Below are positions 9,862 to 23,397 of a stretch of DNA of 42,555 nt, piece after piece (position 1 is the stretch's first letter; each line of letters starts with the position of its first letter). The DNA is taken from contig NZ_JACUUE010000003.1 in assembly GCF_014859475.1 (NCBI RefSeq), positions 1-42,555 on the forward strand. The letters are read 5' to 3'. The notes below the pieces were generated by a model, which ran no database searches, had not been told where the DNA came from, and saw only the letters and a list, made by a program, of their open reading frames with translations. Position numbers and translations under genes: made by a program. The stretch comes from Rhodoferax sp. GTDB lineage: Bacteria; Pseudomonadota; Gammaproteobacteria; Burkholderiales; Burkholderiaceae_C.

Positions 9862-11066
9862 GCCAGCAAGGCCTTGAGCCGTTCAATGGCGCTGTGCAGC
9901 TGGGGCATTGAATTGGCGGTTGAAAAACGAATGAAATGCCCGGTATCAAACTGGCCGAAGTCGCGCCCCGGCGTGACCGCCACGTGGGCGCGCTGCATCA
10001 GCGCAAAGGCCAAGTCCCAGCTGCCGTTGACACCCAGCCGGGCGCAGGCTGCCGAGCAATCGGCCCAGGCATAAAAAGCGCCATCGGGCATCACCGGCAC
10101 ACGCAAGCCCAGCGCATTGAGCGCCGGGATGAAGTAGTCGCGCCGGGCCTTGAATTCGGCGCGGCGGCGCTCGTACTCGGCCAGGCTCTCGGCCTCGAAG
10201 CAGGCCAGTGCCGCGTATTGCGCAATGGTGCTGGGGCAGATGAACAGGTTTTGCGCCAGCCGCTCGATCACCGGCACCAGCGCTTCGGGCACCACCATCC
10301 AGCCCAGGCGCCAGCCGGTCATATTGAAGTATTTTGAAAAACTGTTGACGCTGATGAGCTGGTCGTCCAGCGCCAGCGCGGTGTGGCCATACAGGTCGTC
10401 ATGGCTGAGCCCCAGGTAAATCTCGTCGATCAGGGTGATGCCGCCGCGCTGGCTCACCACCTCATGAATGCGGCGCAATTCATCGGGCGCAATCGAGGTG
10501 CCGGTGGGGTTGGACGGCGAGGCCAGCAAAACGCCACGCGTTTTGCCGATACCTGCGCCGCGGGGCGTGTCGTTCCATACTTCGGTTACCTTGTCGGCGC
10601 TGAGTTGAAAACGCTCGGCAGCCGTGGTCGGAATCAGCACAGCGGTGCCGTCGGCGGCGGCCACAAAATGCCGGTTGCAGGGGTAGCTCGGGTCGGGCAT
10701 GAGCACTTCGTCACCACGCTCGATCAGCGCCAGGCAGGCCAGTTGCAGGGCGGCGGAGGCGCCGGCAGTGACCACAATGCGCCCGGCCGGCACCTTGACG
10801 CCGAAACGGCTGGCGTACCAGTCGCTGATACGCTCACGCAAATCAGGCAGTCCGGTAGCGGGGGTGTAATGCGACAGGCCGTCGTGGATGGCTTTGGCAG
10901 CGGCTTGCTGCACCAGCGGCGGCGCGGTGAAGTCGGGCTCGCCAATGTTCAGAAAAATCATTGGCGACTCGGACTGCGCCACCTCTGCCGCCAAGGCGCT
11001 GGCCGCCTTGGCCACTTCCATCACGTAAAAAGGTTCGATGCGCCGGGCGCGTTCGGTCACTCGCAT
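9858..11066 (-). CDS. PLP-dependent class I/II aminotransferase
   Basis: MRVTERARRIEPFYVMEV...NIGEPDF...SFSKYFNMTGWRLGW; start refined. Confidence 0.9.
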   Translation of the reverse strand: MRVTERARRIEPFYVMEVAKAASALAAEVAQSESPMIFLNIGEPDFTAPPLVQQAAAKAIHDGLSHYTPATGLPDLRERISDWYASRFGVKVPAGRIVVTAGASAALQLACLALIERGDEVLMPDPSYPCNRHFVAAADGTAVLIPTTAAERFQLSADKVTEVWNDTPRGAGIGKTRGVLLASPSNPTGTSIAPDELRRIHEVVSQRGGITLIDEIYLGLSHDDLYGHTALALDDQLISVNSFSKYFNMTGWRLGWMVVPEALVPVIERLAQNLFICPSTIAQYAALACFEAESLAEYERRRAEFKARRDYFIPALNALGLRVPVMPDGAFYAWADCSAACARLGVNGSWDLAFALMQRAHVAVTPGRDFGQFDTGHFIRFSTANSMPQLHSAIERLKALLA

Positions 11067-11073
11067 GAGTCGC

Positions 11074-11598
11074 CTAGCGCACTTGGTCGGCCGCCACCTC
11101 GGCCTGGCGCAGTTGCCGGGCCAGGCCGTTGAGCACGCCATTGACGTATTTGTGGCCGTCGGTGCCGCCAAACTCTTTGGCCAGCTCGACGCATTCATTG
11201 AGCACCACGCGCCAGGGCACGTCCACACAGTGCTGCAGCTCGTAGGCGCCAATCCACATCACGCCGTGTTCCACCGGCGAAATCTCGGCCAGCTTGCGGT
11301 CCAGCAGCGGCACAATCAGTGCGTCCAGCGCCTCAGCTTGCTCGGCGCAGCCGTGCAGCAGCGCGTCAAAATGCACGCTGTCGGCCTTGCTGAAACCAGC
11401 CAGGTCGCGGGTGAAGGCATCGACTTCGGCCACCTCGTTTTTACCCACCAGCAGCTGGTACAGCGCCTGCAGGGCAAATTCTCGCGCGCGGGAGCGGTCT
11501 GACTTGCTGGCGGCCTTGCGCGCACCGGTGCTGGTCAGGCCCTTGCGCGACTGGCGCGGCGGCCGGGTGGAGGGCGTGGGGTGGCTCGATTCGCTCAT
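11074..11598 (-). CDS. nusB: Transcription antitermination factor NusB
   Basis: [17 protein letters not shown]...[28 protein letters not shown]. Confidence 0.95.
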   Translation of the reverse strand: MSESSHPTPSTRPPRQSRKGLTSTGARKAASKSDRSRAREFALQALYQLLVGKNEVAEVDAFTRDLAGFSKADSVHFDALLHGCAEQAEALDALIVPLLDRKLAEISPVEHGVMWIGAYELQHCVDVPWRVVLNECVELAKEFGGTDGHKYVNGVLNGLARQLRQAEVAADQVR

Positions 11599-12071
11599 TC
11601 AATTTCTTCCAGTAAGTTGGCCATTTCAACGGCCACAAGGGCGGCATCGCGGCCCTTGTCGGTCTGACGGGCCACGGCTTGGTCCAGGTTTTCTGTGGTC
11701 AGAATGGCATTGGCAATGGGCACCTGGTAGTCCAGCGCGACGCGGCTCACGCCGGCGCCCGATTCGTTGGCGACCAGCTCGAAGTGGTAGGTTTCACCGC
11801 GGATGATGCAGCCCAGTGCAATCAGGGCGTCGAATTTCAGGTTTTCAGCCAGCGCCTGCAGCGCCAGCGGAATTTCCAGCGCGCCGGGCACCTGCACCAG
11901 CGTGATGTTTTCCTCAAGCACGCCCAGCCTGAGCAGCTCGGCCCGGCAGGCCGTGGCCAGCGCATTGGTGATGCCTGCGTTGAAGCGTGCCTGCACGATG
12001 CCGATGGTGCGTTTTTTGCCGTCGAGGCGGCGGTCGGTGGCAGCGAGTGTGCCTTGGTTTGCGATCAGCAT
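11595..12071 (-). CDS. ribH: 6,7-dimethyl-8-ribityllumazine synthase
   Basis: [11 protein letters not shown]...[12 protein letters not shown]...[14 protein letters not shown]; start refined. Confidence 0.95.
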   Translation of the reverse strand: MLIANQGTLAATDRRLDGKKRTIGIVQARFNAGITNALATACRAELLRLGVLEENITLVQVPGALEIPLALQALAENLKFDALIALGCIIRGETYHFELVANESGAGVSRVALDYQVPIANAILTTENLDQAVARQTDKGRDAALVAVEMANLLEEIE

Positions 12072-12108
12072 GGGAGTTTTCCTGTTGGGATGTTTGGGGC
12101 GTGGCGAG

Positions 12109-13224
12109 TCAGGGGGTGACGTAGCCGACAATTTCAAGGCCATAGCCGACCATGCTGGGCATGCGCCGCGGGTTGCCCAGCAGCTTCATTTTGCGCACAC
12201 CGCACTCGCGCAAAATCTGCGCGCCAATGCCGTAACTGCGCAAATCCATGCGCCCGCGCTCGGGGCCGTGGGCGGCTCTGGCGGTGCCGTCAAACTGGGC
12301 CAGCAGTTGTTTGCCGCTTTCGCCGCAATTCAAAAACACCACCACACCCTTGCCTTCGGCGGCCACGCGCGCCAGGCTGGCATCGAGGCTCCAGGAATGC
12401 ATGGTGCGGCCCACTTCCAGCGCATCGAGCACCGACAGTGGCTCGTGCACGCGCGCCAGCACGACGTCTTCGTCGGCCCATTGGCCCCGCACCAGTGCCA
12501 GGTGCACGCCGTGCGCCGTCTTGTCCTTGAAGGTGTGGGCAGTGAATTCGCCAAAAGCCGTGTTGAGCGGGCGAAAGCCCAGATGTTGCACCAGCGACTC
12601 CATCCGGCTGCGGTGGTGGATCAGGTCGGCAATGGTGCCAATTTTCAGGCCATGCTCCTTGGCGAACGCCTGCAGATCAGGCAGCCGCGCCATGGTGCCG
12701 TCGTCTTTCATGACCTCGCAGATCATGGCCGCCGGCGTGCAGCCAGCCATGGCGGCCAGGTCACAGCCGGCCTCGGTGTGGCCGGCGCGCATCAGCACGC
12801 CGCCTTCGACCGCCTGCAAAGGGAAGATGTGGCCGGGCTGCACCAGGTCTTCGGGTTTGGCCTCTTTGGCCACGGCCACCTGGATGGTGTGGGCCCGGTC
12901 GGCCGCGGAGATGCCAGTGGTGACGCCTTCGGCGGCTTCGATCGAGGCGGTGAACGCGGTGCCTTTTTTGTCGCCATTGTGCGCCGTCATGGGCGGCAGT
13001 CGCAGCCGCTCGCAATGTTCGCGGGTGAGCGTCAGACAAATCAGACCGCGGCCGAAACGGGCCATGAAATTGACCGATTCGGCAGTGACGTGTTCAGCCG
13101 CCTGAACCAGGTCGCCTTCGTTTTCGCGGTCTTCTTCATCGACCAGAATGACCATGCGCCCGGCGCTCAGCTCGGCAACGATGTCTTCAACGGGGGAAAT
13201 GCCTGATAGGTGTGATTTGGTCAT
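12109..13224 (-). CDS. ribBA: Bifunctional DHBP synthase / GTP cyclohydrolase II-like protein
   Basis: [24 protein letters not shown] (RibB) plus C-terminal RibA-like domain; start refined. Confidence 0.93.
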   Translation of the reverse strand: MTKSHLSGISPVEDIVAELSAGRMVILVDEEDRENEGDLVQAAEHVTAESVNFMARFGRGLICLTLTREHCERLRLPPMTAHNGDKKGTAFTASIEAAEGVTTGISAADRAHTIQVAVAKEAKPEDLVQPGHIFPLQAVEGGVLMRAGHTEAGCDLAAMAGCTPAAMICEVMKDDGTMARLPDLQAFAKEHGLKIGTIADLIHHRSRMESLVQHLGFRPLNTAFGEFTAHTFKDKTAHGVHLALVRGQWADEDVVLARVHEPLSVLDALEVGRTMHSWSLDASLARVAAEGKGVVVFLNCGESGKQLLAQFDGTARAAHGPERGRMDLRSYGIGAQILRECGVRKMKLLGNPRRMPSMVGYGLEIVGYVTP

Positions 13225-13367
13225 GGGGTGTTTGAAGCTGTATTTTGGTAAAAAGTGCCGGACCATGGCGTGCCTGATTGAATCGTTCGGCGCGCGCTGG
13301 TCAAGCTCCCGATTATCGGGGATTGTGGTTTGGGTTAGGCTTACGTCTTCTTCCAAGGAGTGAATCA

Positions 13368-13751
13368 ATGGCAATTGGCTGGCTGACTGTATTGAAACTG
13401 GTGCCTTGGGGCGAGGTCATCGAAAACGCGCCCAAGGTTGCGAACGGGGCTAAAAAACTCTGGCAGAACGTCGGCAAAAAACCGGTGCCTGTCGCGCCGC
13501 TGAACCCTGTGCCCGACACGCTGGGTTCGGAGCCGCCAGCGGTTGCCGCCTTGCAGGCGCAAGTGGCCGAACTGCAAGTGGCCGCTGCCGAGCTGCACCA
13601 GCAAATGCTGGTGTCGAGCGAGTTGATCCAGTCGCTGGCCGATCAAAACGCGCAACTGATCAAGCGGGTCGAGGTCAACCGGGTGCGCCTGCTGTGGCTG
13701 GCGGCGTGGGTGCTGGGGTTGACGGTGGCGCTGGCCAGCCAACTTTTTTAG
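13368..13751 (+). CDS. Hypothetical coiled-coil protein with C-terminal transmembrane anchor
   Basis: ORF preceded by AAGGAG; heptad-like middle and hydrophobic C-terminus LLWLAAWVLGLTVALASQLF. Confidence 0.75.
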   Translation: MAIGWLTVLKLVPWGEVIENAPKVANGAKKLWQNVGKKPVPVAPLNPVPDTLGSEPPAVAALQAQVAELQVAAAELHQQMLVSSELIQSLADQNAQLIKRVEVNRVRLLWLAAWVLGLTVALASQLF

Positions 13752-13765
13752 AGGTCGGTTTCTAG

Positions 13766-16870
<3,105 letters not shown>

Positions 16871-17194
16871 TCAGAGCAACTGGTTGTCGCTGGCCAGCGC
16901 GTCGTCGAGACGTTTGATCAGTTGACTGATTTTGATGGCATCGTCGGCTTGCCAGGGCGCGCCCGGCTCTGCCCGGGGTGTTGCTGAACCGGCGGGGGCT
17001 TCGGGGGCGTCAAAGGCCAGGTTAAGCGCGGCCAGCACGGCAATACGGTCACGTGCACGCACCTTGCCCGCCTCGCGGATCTTGCACATGGCTTCGTCCA
17101 CGCGCCCCGCCACATTGAGCAAACGCGTCTCGCCGCCTACCGGGCAGCCGAGCAAATAGCTTTGCCCCATGATCTGAACTTCGAGCTGCTTCAT
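16871..17194 (-). CDS. zapA: Cell division protein ZapA
   Basis: MKQLEVQIMGQSYLLGCPVGGETRLLNVAGRVDEAMCKIRE. Confidence 0.9.
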   Translation of the reverse strand: MKQLEVQIMGQSYLLGCPVGGETRLLNVAGRVDEAMCKIREAGKVRARDRIAVLAALNLAFDAPEAPAGSATPRAEPGAPWQADDAIKISQLIKRLDDALASDNQLL

Positions 17195-17427
17195 TGGGAA
17201 CCTCGCTGGGGGTTCAAGGGCGGAGAACCGGCCTCCGGTAAACGTGACAGCAGGGCATCCACCCGCGCCCGCGCTGCGCTCAGGCGCGATTTGAGAGAAT
17301 CGCGCTCTTGCTTCAGCGACTCAATTTCCTCGTAGAGCAGCGCGTTGGTGCGGTTGAGTTCTTCGTGGCGCAACAACAAGCGCTCAACCCGCTCGGCAAT
17401 TTGGTCTATGGGTGACTGGTCTGACAT
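17191..17427 (-). CDS. Small coiled-coil protein, ZapB-like/TIGR02449-like
   Basis: 78 aa coiled coil overlapping the zapA start (ATGA). Confidence 0.7.
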   Translation of the reverse strand: MSDQSPIDQIAERVERLLLRHEELNRTNALLYEEIESLKQERDSLKSRLSAARARVDALLSRLPEAGSPPLNPQRGSQ

Positions 17428-17456
17428 AGGCGAGGATTGTAAGATTTTGGAAAATC

Positions 17457-17484
17457 ATTTTAATGACCAAAAAGTTATTAAAAT
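17457..17484. promoter_or_regulatory. Operator-like palindrome in the zapB-like / RND efflux divergent intergenic region
   Basis: ATTTTAATGAC-caaaaa-GTTATTAAAAT (10/11 symmetric). Confidence 0.5.
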
Positions 17485-17545
17485 TGGCGCCGGTATCAAT
17501 CAGGTTTGAAGTCAATCAACACAAAAATTACAGGGATGAAAGTCG

Positions 17546-18688
17546 ATGTGCAAAGTTACCGGTTTTAAAGTGACGTGGCTGTTGGCGCTTGCGACAGCCT
17601 TGGTCGCCTGCTCCAGGCCTGCGCCGCCCGCCGAGCCGATTCGCGCCGTCAAGGTGGTCACGGTTGGCCTGCACGGGACTTCTGGCACGCTGGAATTCGC
17701 CGGCGAGATTCGTGCCCGGGTCGAATCGCAACTGGGCTTTCGTGTAGGTGGCAAGCTGCTGGCGCGGGCAGTGGAGGCGGGCCAGCACGTCAAGGCCGGG
17801 CAAGTTCTGGCCCGGCTCGACCCACAGGATTTGACGTTGGCCACCAATGCCGCTCGCGCCCAGTTGGCCGCCGCGCGCAGCAGCCTCGATCTGGCGACGG
17901 CCGATCTCAAACGCCATACCGAACTCGGCAACCAGGGCTTCATCGGTGCCGCCGAACTGGAGCGGCGCGACGCTGTTTTCAAGGCAGCCCAGGCGCAATT
18001 CGAGCAGGCGCAGTCGCATCTGGCAGCGCAGAGCAATCAGGCCGACTACGCCATCTTGCGCGCCGATGCGCCCGGCGTGGTAACGGCCGTGCTGGCCGAG
18101 CGCGGCCAAGTGGTGTCGGCTGGCGCCCCGGTGCTGCAGTTGGCCCACGACGGCCCGCGCGACGTGGTGTTTGCCGTGCCCGAAGACAAGGTGGCGGCCA
18201 TCACCACGGGCACGCCAGCGCAGGTGCGGGTCTGGTCCACAGACGCCATGTTCAAGGGCGTGGTGCGCGAAGTCGCCGCCAGCGCCGACCCCGTCACGCG
18301 CACCTTTTCAGTCAAGGTGGCGCTGCGGGCCGAGGACGATCTGGCACTGGGCAGCACGGTGACGGTCATGCCAGCTGCGCTCCAGCATGCCGGCACGCCA
18401 GTCATCAAGCTGCCCACCAGCGCTTTGTGGCAGCAGGGCCAGGCCAGCGCCGTCTGGCTGTTTGAGCCCGCCAGCATGACGGTCAAGCCGCAGACGGTGC
18501 AAATTGCCACCGCCGACGGCAACGACGTGGTGATCTCCGACGGCCTGCAGCCGGGCATGCAGGTGGTGGTGGCGGGCGTGCATGTGCTGGCACCGGGCCA
18601 AAAGGTCATGCTTTACCAGGCCAGCAAGTTGATCGACACGGCCAGCCAAGCGCAAACCGTGCCCGGCGCTTCGGCTCATGCCCGCTGA
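17546..18688 (+). CDS. RND efflux periplasmic adaptor (membrane fusion lipoprotein)
   Basis: Lipobox LVAC|S near the N-terminus, HlyD/AcrA-like biotinyl-lipoyl and beta-barrel sequence. Confidence 0.92.
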   Translation: MCKVTGFKVTWLLALATALVACSRPAPPAEPIRAVKVVTVGLHGTSGTLEFAGEIRARVESQLGFRVGGKLLARAVEAGQHVKAGQVLARLDPQDLTLATNAARAQLAAARSSLDLATADLKRHTELGNQGFIGAAELERRDAVFKAAQAQFEQAQSHLAAQSNQADYAILRADAPGVVTAVLAERGQVVSAGAPVLQLAHDGPRDVVFAVPEDKVAAITTGTPAQVRVWSTDAMFKGVVREVAASADPVTRTFSVKVALRAEDDLALGSTVTVMPAALQHAGTPVIKLPTSALWQQGQASAVWLFEPASMTVKPQTVQIATADGNDVVISDGLQPGMQVVVAGVHVLAPGQKVMLYQASKLIDTASQAQTVPGASAHAR

Positions 18689-21600
18689 GCCAAGCATGAG
18701 CGCGTCCCTGTTGCAACCCAAAAAAGGTTTTAACCTGTCGCGCTGGGCCATTGAGCACGCCTCGCTGACACGGTTTTTGATGGTCGTGCTGCTGCTGCTG
18801 GGCACCGCCAGCTACTTCTCGCTTGGGCAGGATGAAGACCCGCCATTTACCTTCCGGGCCATGGTGGTGCGTGCTTACTGGCCGGGTGCCAGTGCCCAGC
18901 AAATGGCCGAGCAGGTTACCGACAAGTTGGAGCGCACGCTGCAGGAGGTGCCCTACGCCGATCAAATTCGCAGCTACGCCAAGCCGGGCGAGACCCTGAT
19001 CATTTTTCAGATCAAAGACTACGCCCGCGGTGCCGAGGTGGCCAACGTCTGGTACCAGGTGCGCAAAAAAATTGGCGATATGCGCGCCAGCCTGCCGCAA
19101 GGCGTGGTGGGACCGTTTTTCAATGACGATTTTGGCGATGTCTATGGCGTCATTTATGCCTTGCAGGCCCCCGGTTTCAGCTATGCCGAGGTCAAGACAT
19201 TTGCCGACGACGTGCGCCAGCAGCTGCTGCGCGTGCCTGACGTTGGCAAGGTCGAGTTGTTTGGCGTGCAGGACGAAAAACTGTTCATTGAAATCTCGCA
19301 AAAGCGGCTGGCCCAACTGGGGCTGGACATGAATGCCGTGCTGGCCCAGCTGAACCAGCAAAACGCGGTGGCCTCCGCCGGTGCGGTGCAAACACCGCTC
19401 GATGTGGTACAGGTGCGCGTGGCCGGGCAGTTCATGGCGGTGCAAGACCTGCGCGCCATGCCGATTTACGCGGGCACCCGCCAGTTGCGCCTGGGTGACA
19501 TTGCCACCATCAAGCGCGACTATGTCGATCCACCCTCGGTCAAGGTGCACTTTCAGGGCGAGGAAGTGATTGCGCTCGGGGTCTCGATGAGCAGGGGCGG
19601 CGACATCATCGCGCTGGGCAAGGCCTTGACTGCGGCCGTCCGGCACATCGAGAAAACCTTGCCGTTGGGCGTCACGCTGGGGCAGATCCAGGACCAGCCC
19701 AGGTCGGTGGCCAGCTCGGTCAATGAGTTCGTCAAGGTACTGATCGAGGCCGTGGCAATTGTGCTGGCGGTGAGCTTCATCAGCCTCGGCTTGCACAGGC
19801 GCCCCGGCACGCAGCCGCTCATGAAGCGCTGGACGCTCGACATGCGCCCCGGTCTGGTGGTGGGTATCGCCATTCCGCTGGTGCTGGCCATGACCTTCCT
19901 GGCGATGCACTACTGGGGCATTGGCCTGCACAAGGTTTCGCTGGGCTCGCTCATCATTGCTTTGGGCCTGCTGGTGGACGACGCCATCATCGCGGTGGAA
20001 ATGATGGTGCGCAAGATGGAAGAAGGTTATGACAAGGTGCGCGCCGCCACCTTTGCCTATGACATCACGGCCATGCCCATGCTCACCGGCACGCTCATTA
20101 CCGCTACCGGCTTTTTGCCCATTGGCTTGGCAAGAAGCACGACCGGCGAATATACCTTTGCCATCTTTGCCGTGACGGTGATCGCGCTGGTCTTGAGCTG
20201 GATCGTTTCGGTCTATTTTGTGCCCTACCTGGGCACGCGCCTGCTCAAGCCGCCGCCGCATGTGCAAGAGTCCGAACAAGCGCCAGTTGCGAACCGGGCG
20301 CTGGCGCATGACATGTACGACACGCCTTTTTACCGGGCGTTTGGTCGCACCGTGAACGCCTGCATCCGTCACCGCTGGCTCACCATTGGCGCAACCGCGG
20401 CGCTGTTTGGTCTGGGGATTGTCGGCATGGGACAGGTGCAGCAGCAGTTTTTTCCCGACTCGAGCCGTCCCGAGCTGACCATTGAACTCTGGTCGCCCGA
20501 GGGTACCGCCTTTGTCGCCACCGAAGACGTGGCCAAACGGGTCGAGACCCGCTTGCTGGCCGAGCCCGGCGTGGCCACCGTCACCCAGTGGATTGGTTCC
20601 GGCGTGCCGCGCTTTTACTTGCCGCTGGAGCAGGTGTTTGCCCAGACCAATGTGTCGCAACTGATTGTGCTGCCGCACGACTTGGTCGCGCGCGAACGAT
20701 TGCGGCGCCAGTTGCCTGCGCTGCTGGCGCAGGAGTTCCCCGAGGTGCGTGGCCGCGTCAAGCTGCTGGCCAACGGTCCGCCGGTGCCCTACCCGGTGCA
20801 GTTTCGCGTGGTCGGGTCCGACCCGCTGGTGCTGCGCGAGCGCGCCGACGAGGTCAAGGTGGTGATGCGCCAAAACGCCAACACGCGCGGCGTCAACGAC
20901 AACTGGAACGAGTCCATCAAGGTGATGCGCCTTGAAGTGGACCAGGACAAGGCGCGTGCGCTGGGCGTTTCCAGCCAGTCCATTGCGCAAGCTGCCAAAA
21001 TCATCCTCAGTGGCAGCACGGTGGGCCAATACCGCGAGGGTGACAAGTTGATCGACATCGTGCTGCGTCAGCCGCTCGAGGAGCGCAACGCCATCACCGA
21101 CATCGCCAACGCCTATCTGCCCACTGCGTCGGGCAAGTCGATCCCGCTCATGCAAATTGCCAAACCCGTGTTCACCTGGGAGCCCGGCGTGATGTGGCGC
21201 GAGGCTGGCGACTACGCCATCACCGTGCAAAGCGACATTGTCGAGGGCCTGCAGGGCGCTACCGTCACCGACGAACTGCTGCTTGAGCTCAAACGCCTGC
21301 AAGCCCAATGGGCGCAAGCCGGGCAGGGCGACTACCGCATCGAGGTGGCCGGCGCCGTGGCCGAGAGCGCCAAGGGCTCATCGAGCATCGTGGCCGGTAT
21401 TCCGATCATGCTGTTCATCACCTTCACGCTGCTGATGCTGCAACTGCACAGCTTCAGTCGCGCCGTGCTGGTGTTTCTGACCGGGCCGCTGGGTATCGCC
21501 GGGGTGGCCGGGGCGCTGTTGCTGCTGAACCGACCGTTCGGCTTTGTCGCGCTGCTCGGCGTCATTGCACTGATGGGCATGATCCAGCGCAACTCGGTCA

Positions 21601-21866
21601 TCCTGATCGACCAGATCGAGCAGGACCGCGCCAGCGGCGTACTGGCCTGGAGAGCCATCGTGGGTGCTGCCACGCGCCGCCTGCGCCCCATCGTGCTGAC
21701 TGCTGCCGCTGCGGTGCTGGCCATGATTCCCTTGAGCCGCTCGGTGTTCTGGGGGCCGATGGCGGTGGCCATCATGGGCGGCCTGATTGTGGCCACCGTG
21801 CTCACACTGCTGGCCCTGCCGGCCATGTACGCAGCCTGGTTCAGGGTCACGCCAACCAGCCGCTGA
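18678..21866 (+). CDS. RND efflux permease (HAE1/AcrB-like); start may instead be 18696
   Basis: ~1060 aa RND permease with GLLVDDAIIAVEMMVRKMEEG and two TM bundles. Confidence 0.95.
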   Translation: MPAEPSMSASLLQPKKGFNLSRWAIEHASLTRFLMVVLLLLGTASYFSLGQDEDPPFTFRAMVVRAYWPGASAQQMAEQVTDKLERTLQEVPYADQIRSYAKPGETLIIFQIKDYARGAEVANVWYQVRKKIGDMRASLPQGVVGPFFNDDFGDVYGVIYALQAPGFSYAEVKTFADDVRQQLLRVPDVGKVELFGVQDEKLFIEISQKRLAQLGLDMNAVLAQLNQQNAVASAGAVQTPLDVVQVRVAGQFMAVQDLRAMPIYAGTRQLRLGDIATIKRDYVDPPSVKVHFQGEEVIALGVSMSRGGDIIALGKALTAAVRHIEKTLPLGVTLGQIQDQPRSVASSVNEFVKVLIEAVAIVLAVSFISLGLHRRPGTQPLMKRWTLDMRPGLVVGIAIPLVLAMTFLAMHYWGIGLHKVSLGSLIIALGLLVDDAIIAVEMMVRKMEEGYDKVRAATFAYDITAMPMLTGTLITATGFLPIGLARSTTGEYTFAIFAVTVIALVLSWIVSVYFVPYLGTRLLKPPPHVQESEQAPVANRALAHDMYDTPFYRAFGRTVNACIRHRWLTIGATAALFGLGIVGMGQVQQQFFPDSSRPELTIELWSPEGTAFVATEDVAKRVETRLLAEPGVATVTQWIGSGVPRFYLPLEQVFAQTNVSQLIVLPHDLVARERLRRQLPALLAQEFPEVRGRVKLLANGPPVPYPVQFRVVGSDPLVLRERADEVKVVMRQNANTRGVNDNWNESIKVMRLEVDQDKARALGVSSQSIAQAAKIILSGSTVGQYREGDKLIDIVLRQPLEERNAITDIANAYLPTASGKSIPLMQIAKPVFTWEPGVMWREAGDYAITVQSDIVEGLQGATVTDELLLELKRLQAQWAQAGQGDYRIEVAGAVAESAKGSSSIVAGIPIMLFITFTLLMLQLHSFSRAVLVFLTGPLGIAGVAGALLLLNRPFGFVALLGVIALMGMIQRNSVILIDQIEQDRASGVLAWRAIVGAATRRLRPIVLTAAAAVLAMIPLSRSVFWGPMAVAIMGGLIVATVLTLLALPAMYAAWFRVTPTSR

Positions 21867-21922
21867 GTGACCGGTAGCCGCCACCCGGCGGGTTAGAATC
21901 CGCCCCTGACCTAACAGCAACA

Positions 21923-22009
21923 GCGCGGGTGGCGAAATTGGTAGACGCACCAGGTTTAGGTCCTGACGCTGGCAACAGTGTGCGGGTTCGAGTCCCGCCC
22001 CGCGCACCA
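21923..22009 (+). tRNA. tRNA-Leu (anticodon TAG), CCA encoded
   Basis: Acceptor stem GCGCGGG/CCCGCGC, anticodon arm CCAGG-TTTAGGT-CCTGA, T arm GCGGGTTCGAGTCCCGC, terminal ACCA; long variable arm consistent with tRNA-Leu. Confidence 0.97.
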
Positions 22010-22110
22010 TAGGGAAAAAGCGAAATTTATTTGAAAATCAACAGCTTGTGTTGATTTTAAGAGTTTCGCTGGTTTCTGCCTGCTGGCGCTGAACCTGGCC
22101 CGATCAGGCG

Positions 22111-22725
22111 CTACGGTGTAGTTGGAAAACTCCGGACCGCGGTTTTGGGTCGCCAGGCCTTGCACACCGCTTCATCGGTTTCCAGGTACGGCCCGCCAAT
22201 CAGGTCGATGCAGTAGGGTACGGCGGCAAAAACTCCGGGTACCACGGACTTGCCCTCGGCGTCGCGCAGGCCTTCCAGGATTTCAGCGATCGACTTGGGC
22301 TGGCCCGGCAGGTTGATGATGAGGCTTTGCTTGCGGATCACGGCCACCTGGCGCGACAGAATGGCCGTGGGCACAAAGTTGAGGCTGATCTGGCGCATTT
22401 GCTCGCCAAAACCGGGCATTTCCTTGTGCGCCACCGCCAGCGTGGCTTCGGGCGTGACATCGCGCAGCGCCGGGCCGGTGCCGCCGGTGGTGAGCACCAG
22501 GGCGCAGCCGGTGTCCACCAGTTCGATCAGTGCCGCTTGAATGGCGGCTTGCTCGTCGGGGATCAGGCGCGGCTCGAACTGCAGCGGATTTTTTAATGCG
22601 CGGCTGAGCCACTCTTGCAGCGCGGGCAGGCCCTTGTCGACATAAATGCCAGCGGAGGCGCGGTCGCTGACCGACACGATGCCGATCTTGACGGGTGGGT
22701 AGGGGTTGGCGGCGGGTGTGTTCAT
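22111..22725 (-). CDS. mog: Molybdopterin adenylyltransferase
   Basis: KIGIVSVSDRASAGIYVDKGLPALQEWL...LVLTTGGTGPALRDVTPEAT...NLPGQPKSI. Confidence 0.93.
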   Translation of the reverse strand: MNTPAANPYPPVKIGIVSVSDRASAGIYVDKGLPALQEWLSRALKNPLQFEPRLIPDEQAAIQAALIELVDTGCALVLTTGGTGPALRDVTPEATLAVAHKEMPGFGEQMRQISLNFVPTAILSRQVAVIRKQSLIINLPGQPKSIAEILEGLRDAEGKSVVPGVFAAVPYCIDLIGGPYLETDEAVCKAWRPKTAVRSFPTTP

Positions 22726-23381
22726 GAGGCTTCTCTGGCAGGGCTGAAAGGCGTGTCGTTATGGTCGTGCGGCGGGATGGCGCCGAGCTGCTCGCGCACC
22801 AGTTGAAATATTTCGCGGTAGGCGCGGCCGTGGCGCGGCAGTGCGCCGGGTTTGGACGGCTTGGCATCTTTGCGTGCCTGGCGAATCAGCGCGCGCAACT
22901 GCTGGCTGTCAAAGCCCGGGTACAGGGTGATCCATTGAGCGGCGGCATCGTCGTCGGCAATCAGGCGGTCGCGCCAAATCTCGGCCTGGTGCAGCACCAG
23001 GTTGTCGGCGGCGGAGCCGGTGGCTTCTTCATTGAGCGCTCTTTTGACGGCATCCAACACCTCAGGTTCGAGCTTGCGCATGAGCTTGCCGATGAACTGC
23101 ATCTGGCGCCGCTTGCCCTCGAAGTTGGTGATGCGTTTGGCTTCGTCAATCGCATCCATGAACTGGTCGGACAGGTCCAGCCTGGCCAGCGTATCGGCGC
23201 GCAGTTCCAGCAAATCAGCGCCCAGCTTTTGCAGCTCGGTGCTTTCGCGTTTGAGGTCGGTGCGGCTTTGGTCGTCGGTGCCCTTGAGCTCGGCCTTGAG
23301 CTCCAGGTCGCGCTCGCTGCCCTCGGCGACGAACTCACCACGAACGAAATAGCCTTTTTTGAGTTTTCTTGTCATAGACAA
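22722..23381 (-). CDS. yjgA: YjgA/DarP family (DUF615) ribosome-associated protein
   Basis: LKREStELQKLGADLLELRADTLARLDLSDQFMDAIDEAKRITNFEGKRRQMQFIGKLMR; divergent from pmbA. Confidence 0.92.
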   Translation of the reverse strand: MSMTRKLKKGYFVRGEFVAEGSERDLELKAELKGTDDQSRTDLKRESTELQKLGADLLELRADTLARLDLSDQFMDAIDEAKRITNFEGKRRQMQFIGKLMRKLEPEVLDAVKRALNEEATGSAADNLVLHQAEIWRDRLIADDDAAAQWITLYPGFDSQQLRALIRQARKDAKPSKPGALPRHGRAYREIFQLVREQLGAIPPHDHNDTPFSPAREAS

Positions 23382-23397
23382 GTATCATAGCCGCGCT

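Noticed and set aside
13225-13367. Possible FMN riboswitch upstream of ribBA
   Set aside because: The short leader lacks the recognisable conserved FMN-element segments and is too short for a full aptamer plus expression platform.
18606-21317. 903-aa minus-strand ORF
   Set aside because: Antisense to the RND permease; His/Gln/Arg-rich, no recognisable domain.
21923-22110. tRNA-Leu as a possible genomic-island attachment site
   Set aside because: No integrase, direct attL/attR repeat or foreign gene cluster next to it; flanks are RND pump and housekeeping mog.
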